From: Silvimonas terrae
GTDB taxonomy: Bacteria; Pseudomonadota; Gammaproteobacteria; Burkholderiales; Chitinibacteraceae
Length of the DNA stretch: 64,000 bases
NCBI RefSeq assembly: GCF_014202765.1
Contig: NZ_JACHHN010000002.1
Coordinates: 248,001-312,000 of the forward strand
Direction of reading: 5' to 3'
Every line of letters begins with the position of its first letter. The stretch's first letter is position 1. The translations under genes and the position numbers were made by a program. The notes beneath the pieces were generated by a model. That model saw nothing but the letters and a program-made list of their open reading frames with translations, made no database searches and was not told the DNA's origin. Below are positions 30,108-38,588 of this stretch, piece by piece.

Positions 30108-32009
30108 TTAGCGCGGGGTTTGCACTTTAGGAACGTCGCTGCAGGCCTGCACCATTTCTTCGTAAGTGTGCAGGGTCTGGTCGGCGGAGTCGATCCGGGT
30201 TGGCGGCAAATCGCGCAGTTCAAACGGGCTGCCCAGCACGGCGGCCATGATCTGGGCGTGCGGTAGCCGTTCACGGAACGTCTGGATCAGATTGTCGAAC
30301 AGGTCACCCTCGGTTTCAGGAATCACGCTGATCAAGAAAACCACGGCCACGATTTCCGGATTCACCTCGTTCGGGATAGGCCCTTGTAAGTCTTCCAGCG
30401 CCAGGTGGCGACCATCAATGTGCTGCGTACGCAAGATGCGCACCAGAATTTCAGCCGCCAGTTCATCGCCACCAGAACCCAGCCCCACCGCAAGTACAAC
30501 AGAACCTTCCGGCGCATTGATCGGGCCTTGCCAGCGGCCGGTTTGCTGTTCGCGGCGCGCGCGCAACTGACGGCCCAGGCTGACTTCTTCCAGTACCGAT
30601 TGCCGGCGATTGCCCTTTACCGGCTTGCCAGAACCACTCAGGGTTTCAATCACCGTGCCAATCACCGTGCTCACACGTTTTTGCTCTGCGCGTGAAATGG
30701 TTTTGCTGGCGTAGTCCATGGCCAGCATGTGTACCGCAGGGCGCAAGACCGTATCGCAATACACGGCAAGGGGTTTTCGCTTGAGAAAAGCGCGGGCGCT
30801 GGCGATGATTTCATCCGCATCACCTGACAGGGCGCGCTGATAGAAGTTTTCCGGCATGGTCAGTGCGGGGACTTCACCCAGCAGGATTTCCAGAAATTGC
30901 AGCCCCTTGATATAACGTCCGGCCACCACCAGGCACAGCGTCAGCGGCGTGGAAAGCACCAGCCCCACCGGGCCCCAGATCCAGCTCCAGAAAATCGCGG
31001 CGATCACTACAGACAGAGGCGAGAGGCCGGTGGTATGCCCATATAGTTGTGGTTCAATCAACTGCGCGACCAGCACCTCAATCAGCAGAAAGAGGCCCAG
31101 CGTCATCACCGCCATTTCCCAGCCTGGCGCAATGGCGGCTGCCAGCAAGGTGGCGCAGAAAGCGGCGATCCATACGCCGACATAGGGCACAAACCGCAGC
31201 ACCGCTGCCATCACGCCCCAGAGCAAGGCTTGTGATAAGCCAATCAAGCTCAAACCCAGCCAGATCAGCGCGCCTACCGCAATGTTGACCGCAAACTGCG
31301 ACACAAAAAATCGGGATAACCGCGTGCCGGCATCATTGACCGCCATGGTGGTCCCGCGCAAATCGCCAGAACCAATCAACCGGATCAAGCGGTCGCGCAG
31401 GGCTTCATGCTCCAGCAACACAAAGATCAACACCACAAACACGATTCCGGCGGTTTCCAGCGGCCCCCAGACGGAGGTAGCGATACGGGTTAGCAGCGTG
31501 AACGGACTGGGCGGGCTTTGTTGCACAGTAACGGCCAGTGGTTTGTTGGCCGTGTTGTGGGCGTCCTGGGTGGTCGGGTCAGGTGTGGCGTCTTCATTCC
31601 TGGCAAACATCTGGGAGATCACCCGGTTGGCCTGGCCGGTCACCAGATTGAGTTTGCCCAGGGTCATTTCATCCAGCGTGACCACTTTGCTGCGGATCGT
31701 ATCCTCGTACTGCGGCAAGCTGGCGGCCATGTGAATCACCTGCAAGCCGATGACCAGGCCTACAAACGTCAGCGCGACAGAAAGGCCAGAGACGGCCACC
31801 ACAATCGAGCCCACCTGGCCGAACCCGACGCGGCGCAACCAGCGGATCAGCGGCGCGATCAGCAAGCTCAAGATAATGGCCAGCGTAATGGGGATCAGCA
31901 CATCCCGGCCAAAATACAGCAAGCCCAGAACCGTCGCCGTACCCATGATCTGGGCCAGCTTGTTGGTGGGGGTGGAATCGTTCTTGAGCAAGTTGCGCAC
32001 GGCATTCAT
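30108..32009 (-). CDS. AI-2E/PerM-family transporter with long C-terminal extension
   Basis: Membrane permease of the AI-2E family (UPF0118/PerM); members export AI-2 or act as Na+/H+ antiporters. The first 370 or so residues show the family's eight membrane segments, with the typical SLPQYEDTI, WGVMAAVLRFVPYVGVWIAA and SPLSVVIAAIFWSWIWGPVGLVLSTPLTLCLVV blocks. Usual length is 340-380 aa; here 633 aa. The extension (about 380-633) contains an alpha/beta segment (VVLAVGLGSGGDELAAEILVR ... MAAVLGSPFELRDL) reminiscent of a B12-binding-type Rossmann fold but without its DxHxxG motif. Substrate unknown. Confidence 0.88.
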   Translation of the reverse strand: MNAVRNLLKNDSTPTNKLAQIMGTATVLGLLYFGRDVLIPITLAIILSLLIAPLIRWLRRVGFGQVGSIVVAVSGLSVALTFVGLVIGLQVIHMAASLPQYEDTIRSKVVTLDEMTLGKLNLVTGQANRVISQMFARNEDATPDPTTQDAHNTANKPLAVTVQQSPPSPFTLLTRIATSVWGPLETAGIVFVVLIFVLLEHEALRDRLIRLIGSGDLRGTTMAVNDAGTRLSRFFVSQFAVNIAVGALIWLGLSLIGLSQALLWGVMAAVLRFVPYVGVWIAAFCATLLAAAIAPGWEMAVMTLGLFLLIEVLVAQLIEPQLYGHTTGLSPLSVVIAAIFWSWIWGPVGLVLSTPLTLCLVVAGRYIKGLQFLEILLGEVPALTMPENFYQRALSGDADEIIASARAFLKRKPLAVYCDTVLRPAVHMLAMDYASKTISRAEQKRVSTVIGTVIETLSGSGKPVKGNRRQSVLEEVSLGRQLRARREQQTGRWQGPINAPEGSVVLAVGLGSGGDELAAEILVRILRTQHIDGRHLALEDLQGPIPNEVNPEIVAVVFLISVIPETEGDLFDNLIQTFRERLPHAQIMAAVLGSPFELRDLPPTRIDSADQTLHTYEEMVQACSDVPKVQTPR

Positions 32010-32315
32010 ATCGCGAGGGTCCGCCAGGATTCGGGAGCGTTACGGGTCCGGTGCATTGTGCCAGCACCGGCGTGTGGCGGCGTGAAAATCAACAGAAGAA
32101 AACCAGGCGGGCCTGGCACTCGCCAGAGCTTGCCACGGCTTGAACAGGGATGATTGCATCCAGGGCCCGTGGATGTACCTGAAAAGACTATAAATGACTG
32201 CAAATGCAATCAAGAGCGTCCAACGGGAGCGGGCTTGAGCGGGTGAGGGCGGGTACCCTATTGATTTGCACTCTCCATCAATCCCCCTGATCAAACAGGG
32301 CAGGCGAACTTGGAA
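32010..32315. other. Intergenic region without recognised features
   Basis: 306 bases between the transporter start and the TetR remnant. It must hold the transporter promoter, but I see no gene, terminator or clear operator. Confidence 0.5.
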
Positions 32316-32585
32316 TTAAAGATCACTGCGTGAGGCAATGAGAATATCCAGCAGGGACGCCGCCGTTGCTTTTAAACGGTCTGTGTCCTGATATACACGC
32401 TCAATAACCACAAGCCCGCGGGTGAAGGTCACCAGTAGCCGTGCCGCGCTCTCCGGCGAGCAAGTCAAAGTTGACTGGCTCTCTTTGGATTGCAGGCTGG
32501 AAGCAAGAATGCGTTCCAGTCGGTCGAGCATTCCTCTGAGCACATCAGCTACTGGTTCTTCCAGTTGATCACCCGTAAAAGCTGT
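32316..32585 (-). pseudogene. TetR-family regulator remnant (C-terminal part)
   Basis: About 90 residues (LEEPVADVLRGMLDRLERILASSLQ ... LVTFTRGLVVIERVYQDTDRLKATAASLLDILIAS) read like the C-terminal ligand domain of a TetR-family regulator. The N-terminal helix-turn-helix is absent: upstream of about 32585 the frame runs into unrelated sequence that is antisense to a LysR remnant. It is therefore a truncated gene; transcription is unlikely to yield a functional repressor. Confidence 0.65.
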
Positions 32586-32596
32586 TTTGGTCGACA

Positions 32597-33055
32597 GGCA
32601 TTGCCGTGCTCGCCGGTCATAACGACGACCCCCGTTTTGCGGTCCACCAATATGCACGCCATCCGGTGGTGTTGTTCGCCAATATCAATCATCCGTTTGC
32701 CCATCGCTCAAGCATTGAGTTGGCCGAACTGCAGCAGCAGCCCTTGTTGCGCCGGGAAAAGGGTTCAACCACGCGCACCGCGCTGGAAAAAGTCTTGCAA
32801 CAGGCCGGCGTCAAACCGCAGAACGCCATGGAAATCGGCAGCCGCGAGGCGCTGCGTGAAGCCGTTATCCGCGGGCTGGGGCTGGGCATGGTCTCGGAGG
32901 CGGAATTCATCCCTCACCCCTCCATCCGTCCCATCCGCATTGAGGGCGACCCCATCTACACAGAAACCTTTGTGTACTGTCTGCAAGAGCGCAGGCAGAG
33001 TCTGCTGGTGTCCTCGTTCTTCGAAGAAGCACTATCCGGGCAGACAGAAATATAA
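32597..33055 (+). pseudogene. LysR-family regulator remnant (effector domain)
   Basis: The reading frame encodes the second half of a LysR substrate-binding domain: GIAVLAGHNDDPRFAVHQYARHPVVLFANINHPFAHR, then REKGSTTRTALEKVL, SREALREAVIRGLGLGMVSEAEF and a normal C-terminus. The DNA-binding domain and first half are missing; upstream the sequence turns into the antisense TetR remnant. A GTG at 32606 could start translation, but a product without DNA-binding domain would not act as a regulator. Confidence 0.7.
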
Positions 33056-33159
33056 GGTCTCGCGCCTGCTCCCGATGCTGCCGGGCAGCGGCCTGAGCGG
33101 TCGTTCGCACTTGCGCAGTTCAGAGGCAGCAATGAGCCGGATAGCCGAATCGTTTTTCA

Positions 33160-33282
33160 ATGCACCGTGGCGAACGCTGCGAGGTGCCGTTGAACATGCT
33201 GTGCTATACCGATCTCAACCCGGTCTATCCCAATGTCGCTGTCACCTGCACGTTGTGTCGGGAGGGTATCTTCACTACGTGA
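33160..33282 (+). CDS. Possible 40-residue cysteine-containing peptide
   Basis: A short ORF (starts MHRGERCEVPLNMLCYTD, ends ACTLC-like CTLCREGIFTT) with four cysteines, 9 bases before the sulfatase start on the same strand. No Shine-Dalgarno is obvious and no family is recognised. It could be a leader peptide, a fragment, or chance. Confidence 0.25.
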   Translation: MHRGERCEVPLNMLCYTDLNPVYPNVAVTCTLCREGIFTT

Positions 33283-33291
33283 GGCACGGTC

Positions 33292-34827
33292 ATGCAATTT
33301 CTGAGAAATATCCTGCTTTGCTTTGGCGTGTGTCTTGCTGCTGCAAGCTCCGCCTGGGCTGCAGACAAACCCAATATCGTCATGATCATGGTCGATGACA
33401 TGGCTCCGATGGATGTCTCGGCCTATAACCGTGGCCTGGGCGCGGTGACCACACCCAATATCGACCGCATCGCCAAAGAAGGGATGATGATTTCGGACTA
33501 CTACGCCCAGCCCAGTTGTACGGCGGGGCGTGCTGCGTTCATTACCGGGCAATATCCGATCCGCACCGGGCTGACCGCTGTGGGCCAGCCTGGCGCAAAA
33601 ATCGGTCTGCAAGCCACTGATGTAACCCTGGCACAGTTGCTCAAGGCGGAGGGCTACGCGACCGGCATGTTTGGCAAGTCTCACGTCGGTGATCGCAATG
33701 AATACCTGCCCACCGTGCATGGTTTCGATGAGTTCTATGGTTTTCTGTATCACCTCAACGTGATGGAAGTGGCAGAAATGACCAACTTCCCCAAAGACCC
33801 GAATTTCCCCGGTATCCCGCGCAACATGATCCACGCCGTGGCAACCAATACGGATGACGCCACCGAAGAGCCGCGCTGGGGACGCGTCGGCAAGCAGAAA
33901 ATCACTGATGAAGGCCCGCTGACCATCGAACGGATGAAGACGGTTGATGACACCTTTACCGACATGTCGATCGACTGGATCAAAAAACAGAAAGCCGCCA
34001 ACAAACCGTTCTTTCTGTGGTTCAACCCGTCGCGCATGCACCAGAAGATTCACGTCAGTAACCAGTGGCTGGGCAAGAGCGGGCACACCGAATACACCGA
34101 TGCGGTCATGCAGCTGGATTCACTGGTGGGCAAGCTGCTGGATACGCTGGACCAGCAAGGCCTGAGCAAGAACACCATTGTCCTGTTTACCTCAGATAAC
34201 GGGGTAAACCTGTCGCACTGGCCAGACTCTGGCGCCGCGTCTTTCCGGGGTGAGAAAGGCCTGACCTGGGATGGCGGTTTTCGCGTGCCCATGCTGGTGC
34301 GCTGGCCGGATCACATCAAGCCAGACACCTGGACCGGCGAGTTCATGACCTCTGAAGACTGGTTGCCGACCCTGATGGCGGCGGTGGGCAAACCGGATGT
34401 CAAAACCCAGTTGCTGACAGGCCTGAAGGTGGGCGACCGGACTTTCAAGAACCATCTGGATGGCTACAACCAGCTGGACATGTTGACCCAGCCCGATGGC
34501 AAATCAAAACGGCATGAGTTCTTCTACTTTGCGGAAACCAGCATGAACGCCGTGCGGGTTGATCAGTGGAAGATCCACACCGCCATCAAGGACAAATGGA
34601 TGGAAGCCGCCAGCCAGATCCCGGGCGGTCTGGTGATCGACATCAAGGTTGATCCGTACGAACGCTCACCCGAGGCCGGTGACCACTTCCGCTGGCAGCA
34701 ACAGCGCAGTTGGGTGATCCCCATCCTGCAGCCGTACATTGAAGCGTTCCAGAAAAGCATGAAGGATTTCCCGCCCTCACAAAAGGGCTCCCCGGGGATC
34801 GGGATGGCTTCTATGGACGACGACTGA
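33292..34827 (+). CDS. Secreted arylsulfatase-type sulfatase
   Basis: A 511-residue periplasmic or secreted sulfatase. Signal peptide 1-24 (cut after SAWA), metal-site NIVMIMVDDMAP near 28-39, the formylglycine motif C76-T-A-G-R80, GMFGKSHVGD near 125, FTSDNG near 297 and the FRGEKGLTWDGGFRVPMLVRWP block. The cysteine form (C-x-A-x-R) is the type activated by an FGE or anaerobic sulfatase-maturing enzyme; neither is in the window. Hydrolyses sulfate esters; the natural substrate cannot be read from sequence. It ends at a strong terminator and stands alone. Confidence 0.93.
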   Translation: MQFLRNILLCFGVCLAAASSAWAADKPNIVMIMVDDMAPMDVSAYNRGLGAVTTPNIDRIAKEGMMISDYYAQPSCTAGRAAFITGQYPIRTGLTAVGQPGAKIGLQATDVTLAQLLKAEGYATGMFGKSHVGDRNEYLPTVHGFDEFYGFLYHLNVMEVAEMTNFPKDPNFPGIPRNMIHAVATNTDDATEEPRWGRVGKQKITDEGPLTIERMKTVDDTFTDMSIDWIKKQKAANKPFFLWFNPSRMHQKIHVSNQWLGKSGHTEYTDAVMQLDSLVGKLLDTLDQQGLSKNTIVLFTSDNGVNLSHWPDSGAASFRGEKGLTWDGGFRVPMLVRWPDHIKPDTWTGEFMTSEDWLPTLMAAVGKPDVKTQLLTGLKVGDRTFKNHLDGYNQLDMLTQPDGKSKRHEFFYFAETSMNAVRVDQWKIHTAIKDKWMEAASQIPGGLVIDIKVDPYERSPEAGDHFRWQQQRSWVIPILQPYIEAFQKSMKDFPPSQKGSPGIGMASMDDD

Positions 34828-34904
34828 CAGCGCGTTGCTGAACCTCTGGCCTCGATCAGCGCCGGGTCAGTTCGGTTCGGTTGCCATTCCCGCGCCAACC
34901 CACA

Positions 34905-34933
34905 AACGGGCCACCTTTGCCAGGTGGCCCGTT
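34905..34933. terminator. Terminator after the sulfatase gene
   Basis: Stem AACGGGCCACCT (34905-34916) / AGGTGGCCCGTT (34922-34933) with a 5-base loop, followed by GTGTTTG. Strong stem with a weak T tract. Confidence 0.7.
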
Positions 34934-35093
34934 GTGTTTGGGGTTTCTGGTTTCTGAAAAGACTTCAGCGCAGTAAGCAGCCTTGCTGTCATCCGCCATT
35001 TCTTTGCTTTGCACTGCAGTGCTTATCGCTGGCTGATGAAAGCGATGGTCCTGCCGTATACAAGCGTTGCCCTCTACGTGGTTCAGTCATGGC

Positions 35094-37994
35094 TTACCAC
35101 TTCATCTTGATACCCACACGGGCGCCCAGCGCGTTGCTATCACCGACATCCTGCAAGCTCATCCGGGCCAGTACTTCACCGTAAGCGGTGTAGCGGTCAT
35201 CATCCCAGTTCAGCGATGCGCCCATGCCCACGCCAGCCCACCAGGCCTGCAGCTTGTTCTCGACGGTCACGTCAGAGACATGTGCCGAGGTGCCATTGAG
35301 ATAGTCGTAATAGACGTTGGCCACGCCATAGAGATGCGAGCGACTGGCTTTGCCGTTGGCGGCGATCCACTTTTGCTCGTGATCCAGCGACAGACCAACA
35401 CGGTTCACAAGGCTGCTGCCGTTGTCGGCGGAGACCTGTGCGTCGTAGGGGTCTGTAAAGCTGTCAAAACCGGCTTGTGACCAGGCCAGTTGCACCTGTG
35501 GTGTGAGCGACCAGCCGTTTTCCAGAGGCAGGCGTTGGCCGGCTTCCAGGCTGGCGGCGTAACCCCGACCACCGTTGCCATCCGCCACGCGACGGGCCAG
35601 CGCGGTGGAGTTGAGGTCGGTATCAAACCAGGTGATGGTGGCCTGGCTATCCAGGTAGAAGCCGTTGTTGCCATACCAGGTCAGCGTGCCGCCAAAGCCA
35701 TAGCCTTTTGCATCCACCGTACCGGTGCCGAAGTCCGAGCGGACATCCGAGTTGGCCGTGCCGTACTGGAAGGTAGCGCCAGCCACCAGCGAACCCGCAT
35801 TGCTTTCGTAGACCGGGGCATCGATACCCGCCTGGAACTTCCAGGTGCGGATGTTCTGGCTCATGGCGGCCGTGCTGCTGTGTGGATCGTCATGCGCGTG
35901 CTGGCCGTCAATCTGCGCCCAGGCGCCACGGCTGATGCCGCCTTCGTGCGTGGCATCTACCGACCAACTGCGGTTACCGACGCGCTCTTGCAGCGTGCCC
36001 AGTTCATTGAGCGTTTGCAGCAGGCGGGAATACGCTTCATACAGCGGGACTGTTGGCGCATACAACGGCTGCGTGGCCGCCGGCGTCGATGTGCTCGGCG
36101 TACTGGTCAGGTCAGACTCATCCAGCGTGGAACGCAGGTACCAATCGCCATCCGCCGGGGTGCTCACGCCGCCCTTGTACAGGCGGTATGCGTAGGCACC
36201 CGCCACGACAGCGGGCGTGCCCTTGTACAGATAATCGCCCACCAGGGTGAAGCTACCGTTAGAAACGCCGGCCACCTCGATGATCTTGATGCCATCGACC
36301 GTCTGCACGCCGGTGCCGCCGACATTCACCACCTTCACAAAGCTGCTGCCGGCGGTATCGCCAGTGATGTCCAGCAGACCGGTCGTGGCACTGTCACCAC
36401 CCAGTCTGGTAGCGATGCGCACCGTGCCGCTGTTGCCAATGTAATTTGCCAGCGTCAGCACACCGGCGCCATTGCTGCCCGGCATCACGATGCCGCTGTT
36501 GGTTACAGTGCCGGTGACCACGCCTGAGCCAGACAGCGTACCACCCGCGTTCACGGACACCGGACTGGTGATGGAGCCATCCACTTGCAGTGTGCCCGCG
36601 TTGATATTGGTCGTGCCGGTGTAGGTGTTGGCCGCCGTCAGCACCGTGGTGCCCATGCCGACCTGGCTGACACCGCCCGCGCCACTGATCGTGCCACCAT
36701 AGGTGTAGGTATCCGCACGGTTGAAGGCCAGGCTCGCGCCGCTGTTCACGGTGACATCGCTGGCCATACTGCCATCCGTGCCGCCGTTACCGATCTGCAA
36801 AGTACCCTGGTCTACCGTCCACGGCAGGGTGAGGGCATCGGTGCCGATCAGCACCCAGGTGCTGGTGCCCGTTTTGATGAAGGTATCGAAATACCGGTAC
36901 TGCGCGGTGTCACCCAGGGTGGAGGCATCAAACACGCTGTTGGTACTGCCGCCCAGTTTGAAGGTGTCGTTGGTGCCGCTCTGGCTGGCAATGACGTTGC
37001 CAATGATGTTGGAGCCTGCTTGCAGTTCCAGCGTGGCCACACTGGTCGCCGTTGCGCCGAACTCAATAGCATTGGCGTAACCCGCGCCCGCAATCACCGT
37101 TCCGGAATTCACCATGTTGATGGTCGAGCTGGAAAGTGCCGAAAAGGCCGCTGCGCCCCGTCCGCCTTCTAGTGTTCCCGTGTTGGTGAGGGTCACCGTA
37201 CCCCCGCCAATCCGGATGGCATTGCCACCGATAGTATTGGCATCCAGTGCCGTCCCGCCACGGATCATGCCATTGTTCACGATACGGACAGTGGCGCCGG
37301 AGAACACGCTTACCCCTGCGCCTGCAACCCCTCCGCCGGAGCCATCACCACCGAGAATAACGCCAGTGCTGGAATTAACCAGCGAGGTCGCGGTAACCAT
37401 CGAAACACCGGCCCCCAGCGTGCTGCTGGTGGTATCAAAATTGACGGAAGTACCGCCCTTGATCGAACCATTGTTGGTCAAAGGGGCCCCGCTCACCAAT
37501 GTCACTCCAACGCCACCCGCGCCAGTGGCACCAGACTGGTCGCCACCCCTGATCGTCCCATTGGTGATATTGACGCCCTGAAACCCCACAGCCGCCAGCG
37601 ACAAACCCATGGCGGGCGTTGTGCCGGCCAGACCTGTGTAGTTGCCGTTGAAGGTCCATACCCCATTGGTATTCGTGGTGAACCGCCCGATGGTACTGGT
37701 GGTGGCTTTTGACAGAACAAACCCTTGGGTGTCCAGCGTGATGGGCTGGGTCGCTGCCGAAAATGATACCGTGCCACTCACTGTGAAACTGGCTGCCAGT
37801 TTGATGACGGCGTTCGCGTCACTAGTGCTGTTGATGGTCGTGATGGCATCGCGAAGTTGGGCTTCACTGCTGACGGTATACACCGCAGCCGAAGCACTCA
37901 GCGGAAACAACAAAGATACAGCCAGTGCGATTGTCGTAACCCGTGGTCCACGGTTATAGGTCTCGCGCCTGTCCCGGCGCGTAGTGAACGTCAT
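35094..37994 (-). CDS. Autotransporter (type V secretion) with PATR repeats
   Basis: From ATG 37994 (purine-rich GGGGGC upstream) the protein is 966 aa; a longer reading adds 22 residues without a signal. The extended signal region (about 1-36, RRDRRETYNRGP then a hydrophobic core cut after SASA) resembles ESPR-type leaders. The passenger (about 37-640) is beta-helical, rich in Gly/Ser/Thr/Asn/Val, with a passenger-associated transport repeat (GGVSQVGMGTTVLTAANTYTGTTNINAGTLQVDG). The C-terminal 270 residues are the beta barrel ending in VGIKMKW, with a terminal aromatic. No protease triad is apparent, so an adhesin-type role is likely. Confidence 0.9.
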   Translation of the reverse strand: MTFTTRRDRRETYNRGPRVTTIALAVSLLFPLSASAAVYTVSSEAQLRDAITTINSTSDANAVIKLAASFTVSGTVSFSAATQPITLDTQGFVLSKATTSTIGRFTTNTNGVWTFNGNYTGLAGTTPAMGLSLAAVGFQGVNITNGTIRGGDQSGATGAGGVGVTLVSGAPLTNNGSIKGGTSVNFDTTSSTLGAGVSMVTATSLVNSSTGVILGGDGSGGGVAGAGVSVFSGATVRIVNNGMIRGGTALDANTIGGNAIRIGGGTVTLTNTGTLEGGRGAAAFSALSSSTINMVNSGTVIAGAGYANAIEFGATATSVATLELQAGSNIIGNVIASQSGTNDTFKLGGSTNSVFDASTLGDTAQYRYFDTFIKTGTSTWVLIGTDALTLPWTVDQGTLQIGNGGTDGSMASDVTVNSGASLAFNRADTYTYGGTISGAGGVSQVGMGTTVLTAANTYTGTTNINAGTLQVDGSITSPVSVNAGGTLSGSGVVTGTVTNSGIVMPGSNGAGVLTLANYIGNSGTVRIATRLGGDSATTGLLDITGDTAGSSFVKVVNVGGTGVQTVDGIKIIEVAGVSNGSFTLVGDYLYKGTPAVVAGAYAYRLYKGGVSTPADGDWYLRSTLDESDLTSTPSTSTPAATQPLYAPTVPLYEAYSRLLQTLNELGTLQERVGNRSWSVDATHEGGISRGAWAQIDGQHAHDDPHSSTAAMSQNIRTWKFQAGIDAPVYESNAGSLVAGATFQYGTANSDVRSDFGTGTVDAKGYGFGGTLTWYGNNGFYLDSQATITWFDTDLNSTALARRVADGNGGRGYAASLEAGQRLPLENGWSLTPQVQLAWSQAGFDSFTDPYDAQVSADNGSSLVNRVGLSLDHEQKWIAANGKASRSHLYGVANVYYDYLNGTSAHVSDVTVENKLQAWWAGVGMGASLNWDDDRYTAYGEVLARMSLQDVGDSNALGARVGIKMKW

Positions 37995-38588
37995 ATAGCC
38001 CCCGTACACGTTGCGTGTGTCTTGATAGTTACAAGCGGTACAAAATCGTACCGGGGGCAAATATTACGGTAGGTAGTACGTAAGAATATGACTATGTACT
38101 AATGAAATAGACCAACGGCATATCCTTCGGCACTCCCGGTTAAATCGCGCTTGTACCTGCTGAGTCGGCGCACCCCTGAACTCAAACGCTTCCAAACGCC
38201 TGCTTCTTCCAGCCAGCCATGACCGGGTTGGGTCGATAGCGGACGTCCCTGCTTGTGTTGTGGAAAGACCGCTTCGACCGATGAGCCGCCGGGGGGCGCT
38301 GGCGGCAAATCGGCCTAAGCAGTCTGTTACCCCATTTGTTCTGAAAGTCTGCTCAGAGTCGCATACCGGCCATTTCTCTGTTGCCGGCACCGAACGTCAA
38401 CTTTCTTCCCCTTTGAAGCGCGCAGGGGCGTGTTACCATCTGCGCCGTGCCGTTTTTATTGCCTTGCAGCATGTGGCGGCGCTGCACCATTGCCATGATG
38501 CGGCCAACGTTGGCCACTTTTCTGTCGTCTTCCCGCCTTGTCGCTGGTCGCGGCGTAACCTGTTTTCTGCTGCCGCACGGCGCCTCCC
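37995..38588. other. Intergenic region with dispersed repeat, left flank of an accessory segment
   Basis: 594 bases. Holds the autotransporter promoter near its left end and a copy of the dispersed repeat (38232-38284). The sequence near 38370-38405 resembles part of 40346-40385. No gene is supported. Confidence 0.55.
38232..38284. repeat. Dispersed repeat, copy A
   Basis: About 53 bases that align with 41266-41316 at roughly four of five positions (shared blocks AGCGGACGTC, TGGAAAG and CCGCTTCG). The arms GCGGACGTC and CCGCTTCGAC suggest a weak hairpin. Resembles intergenic repeats common in proteobacteria. Confidence 0.7.

Noticed and set aside
32490-33398. 302-residue plus-strand ORF across the regulator remnants
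   Set aside because: Different frame from the LysR remnant and overlaps the sulfatase start; no coherent domain.
35490-36527. 345-residue plus-strand ORF
   Set aside because: Shadow of the autotransporter gene, which has a barrel, passenger repeats and signal.
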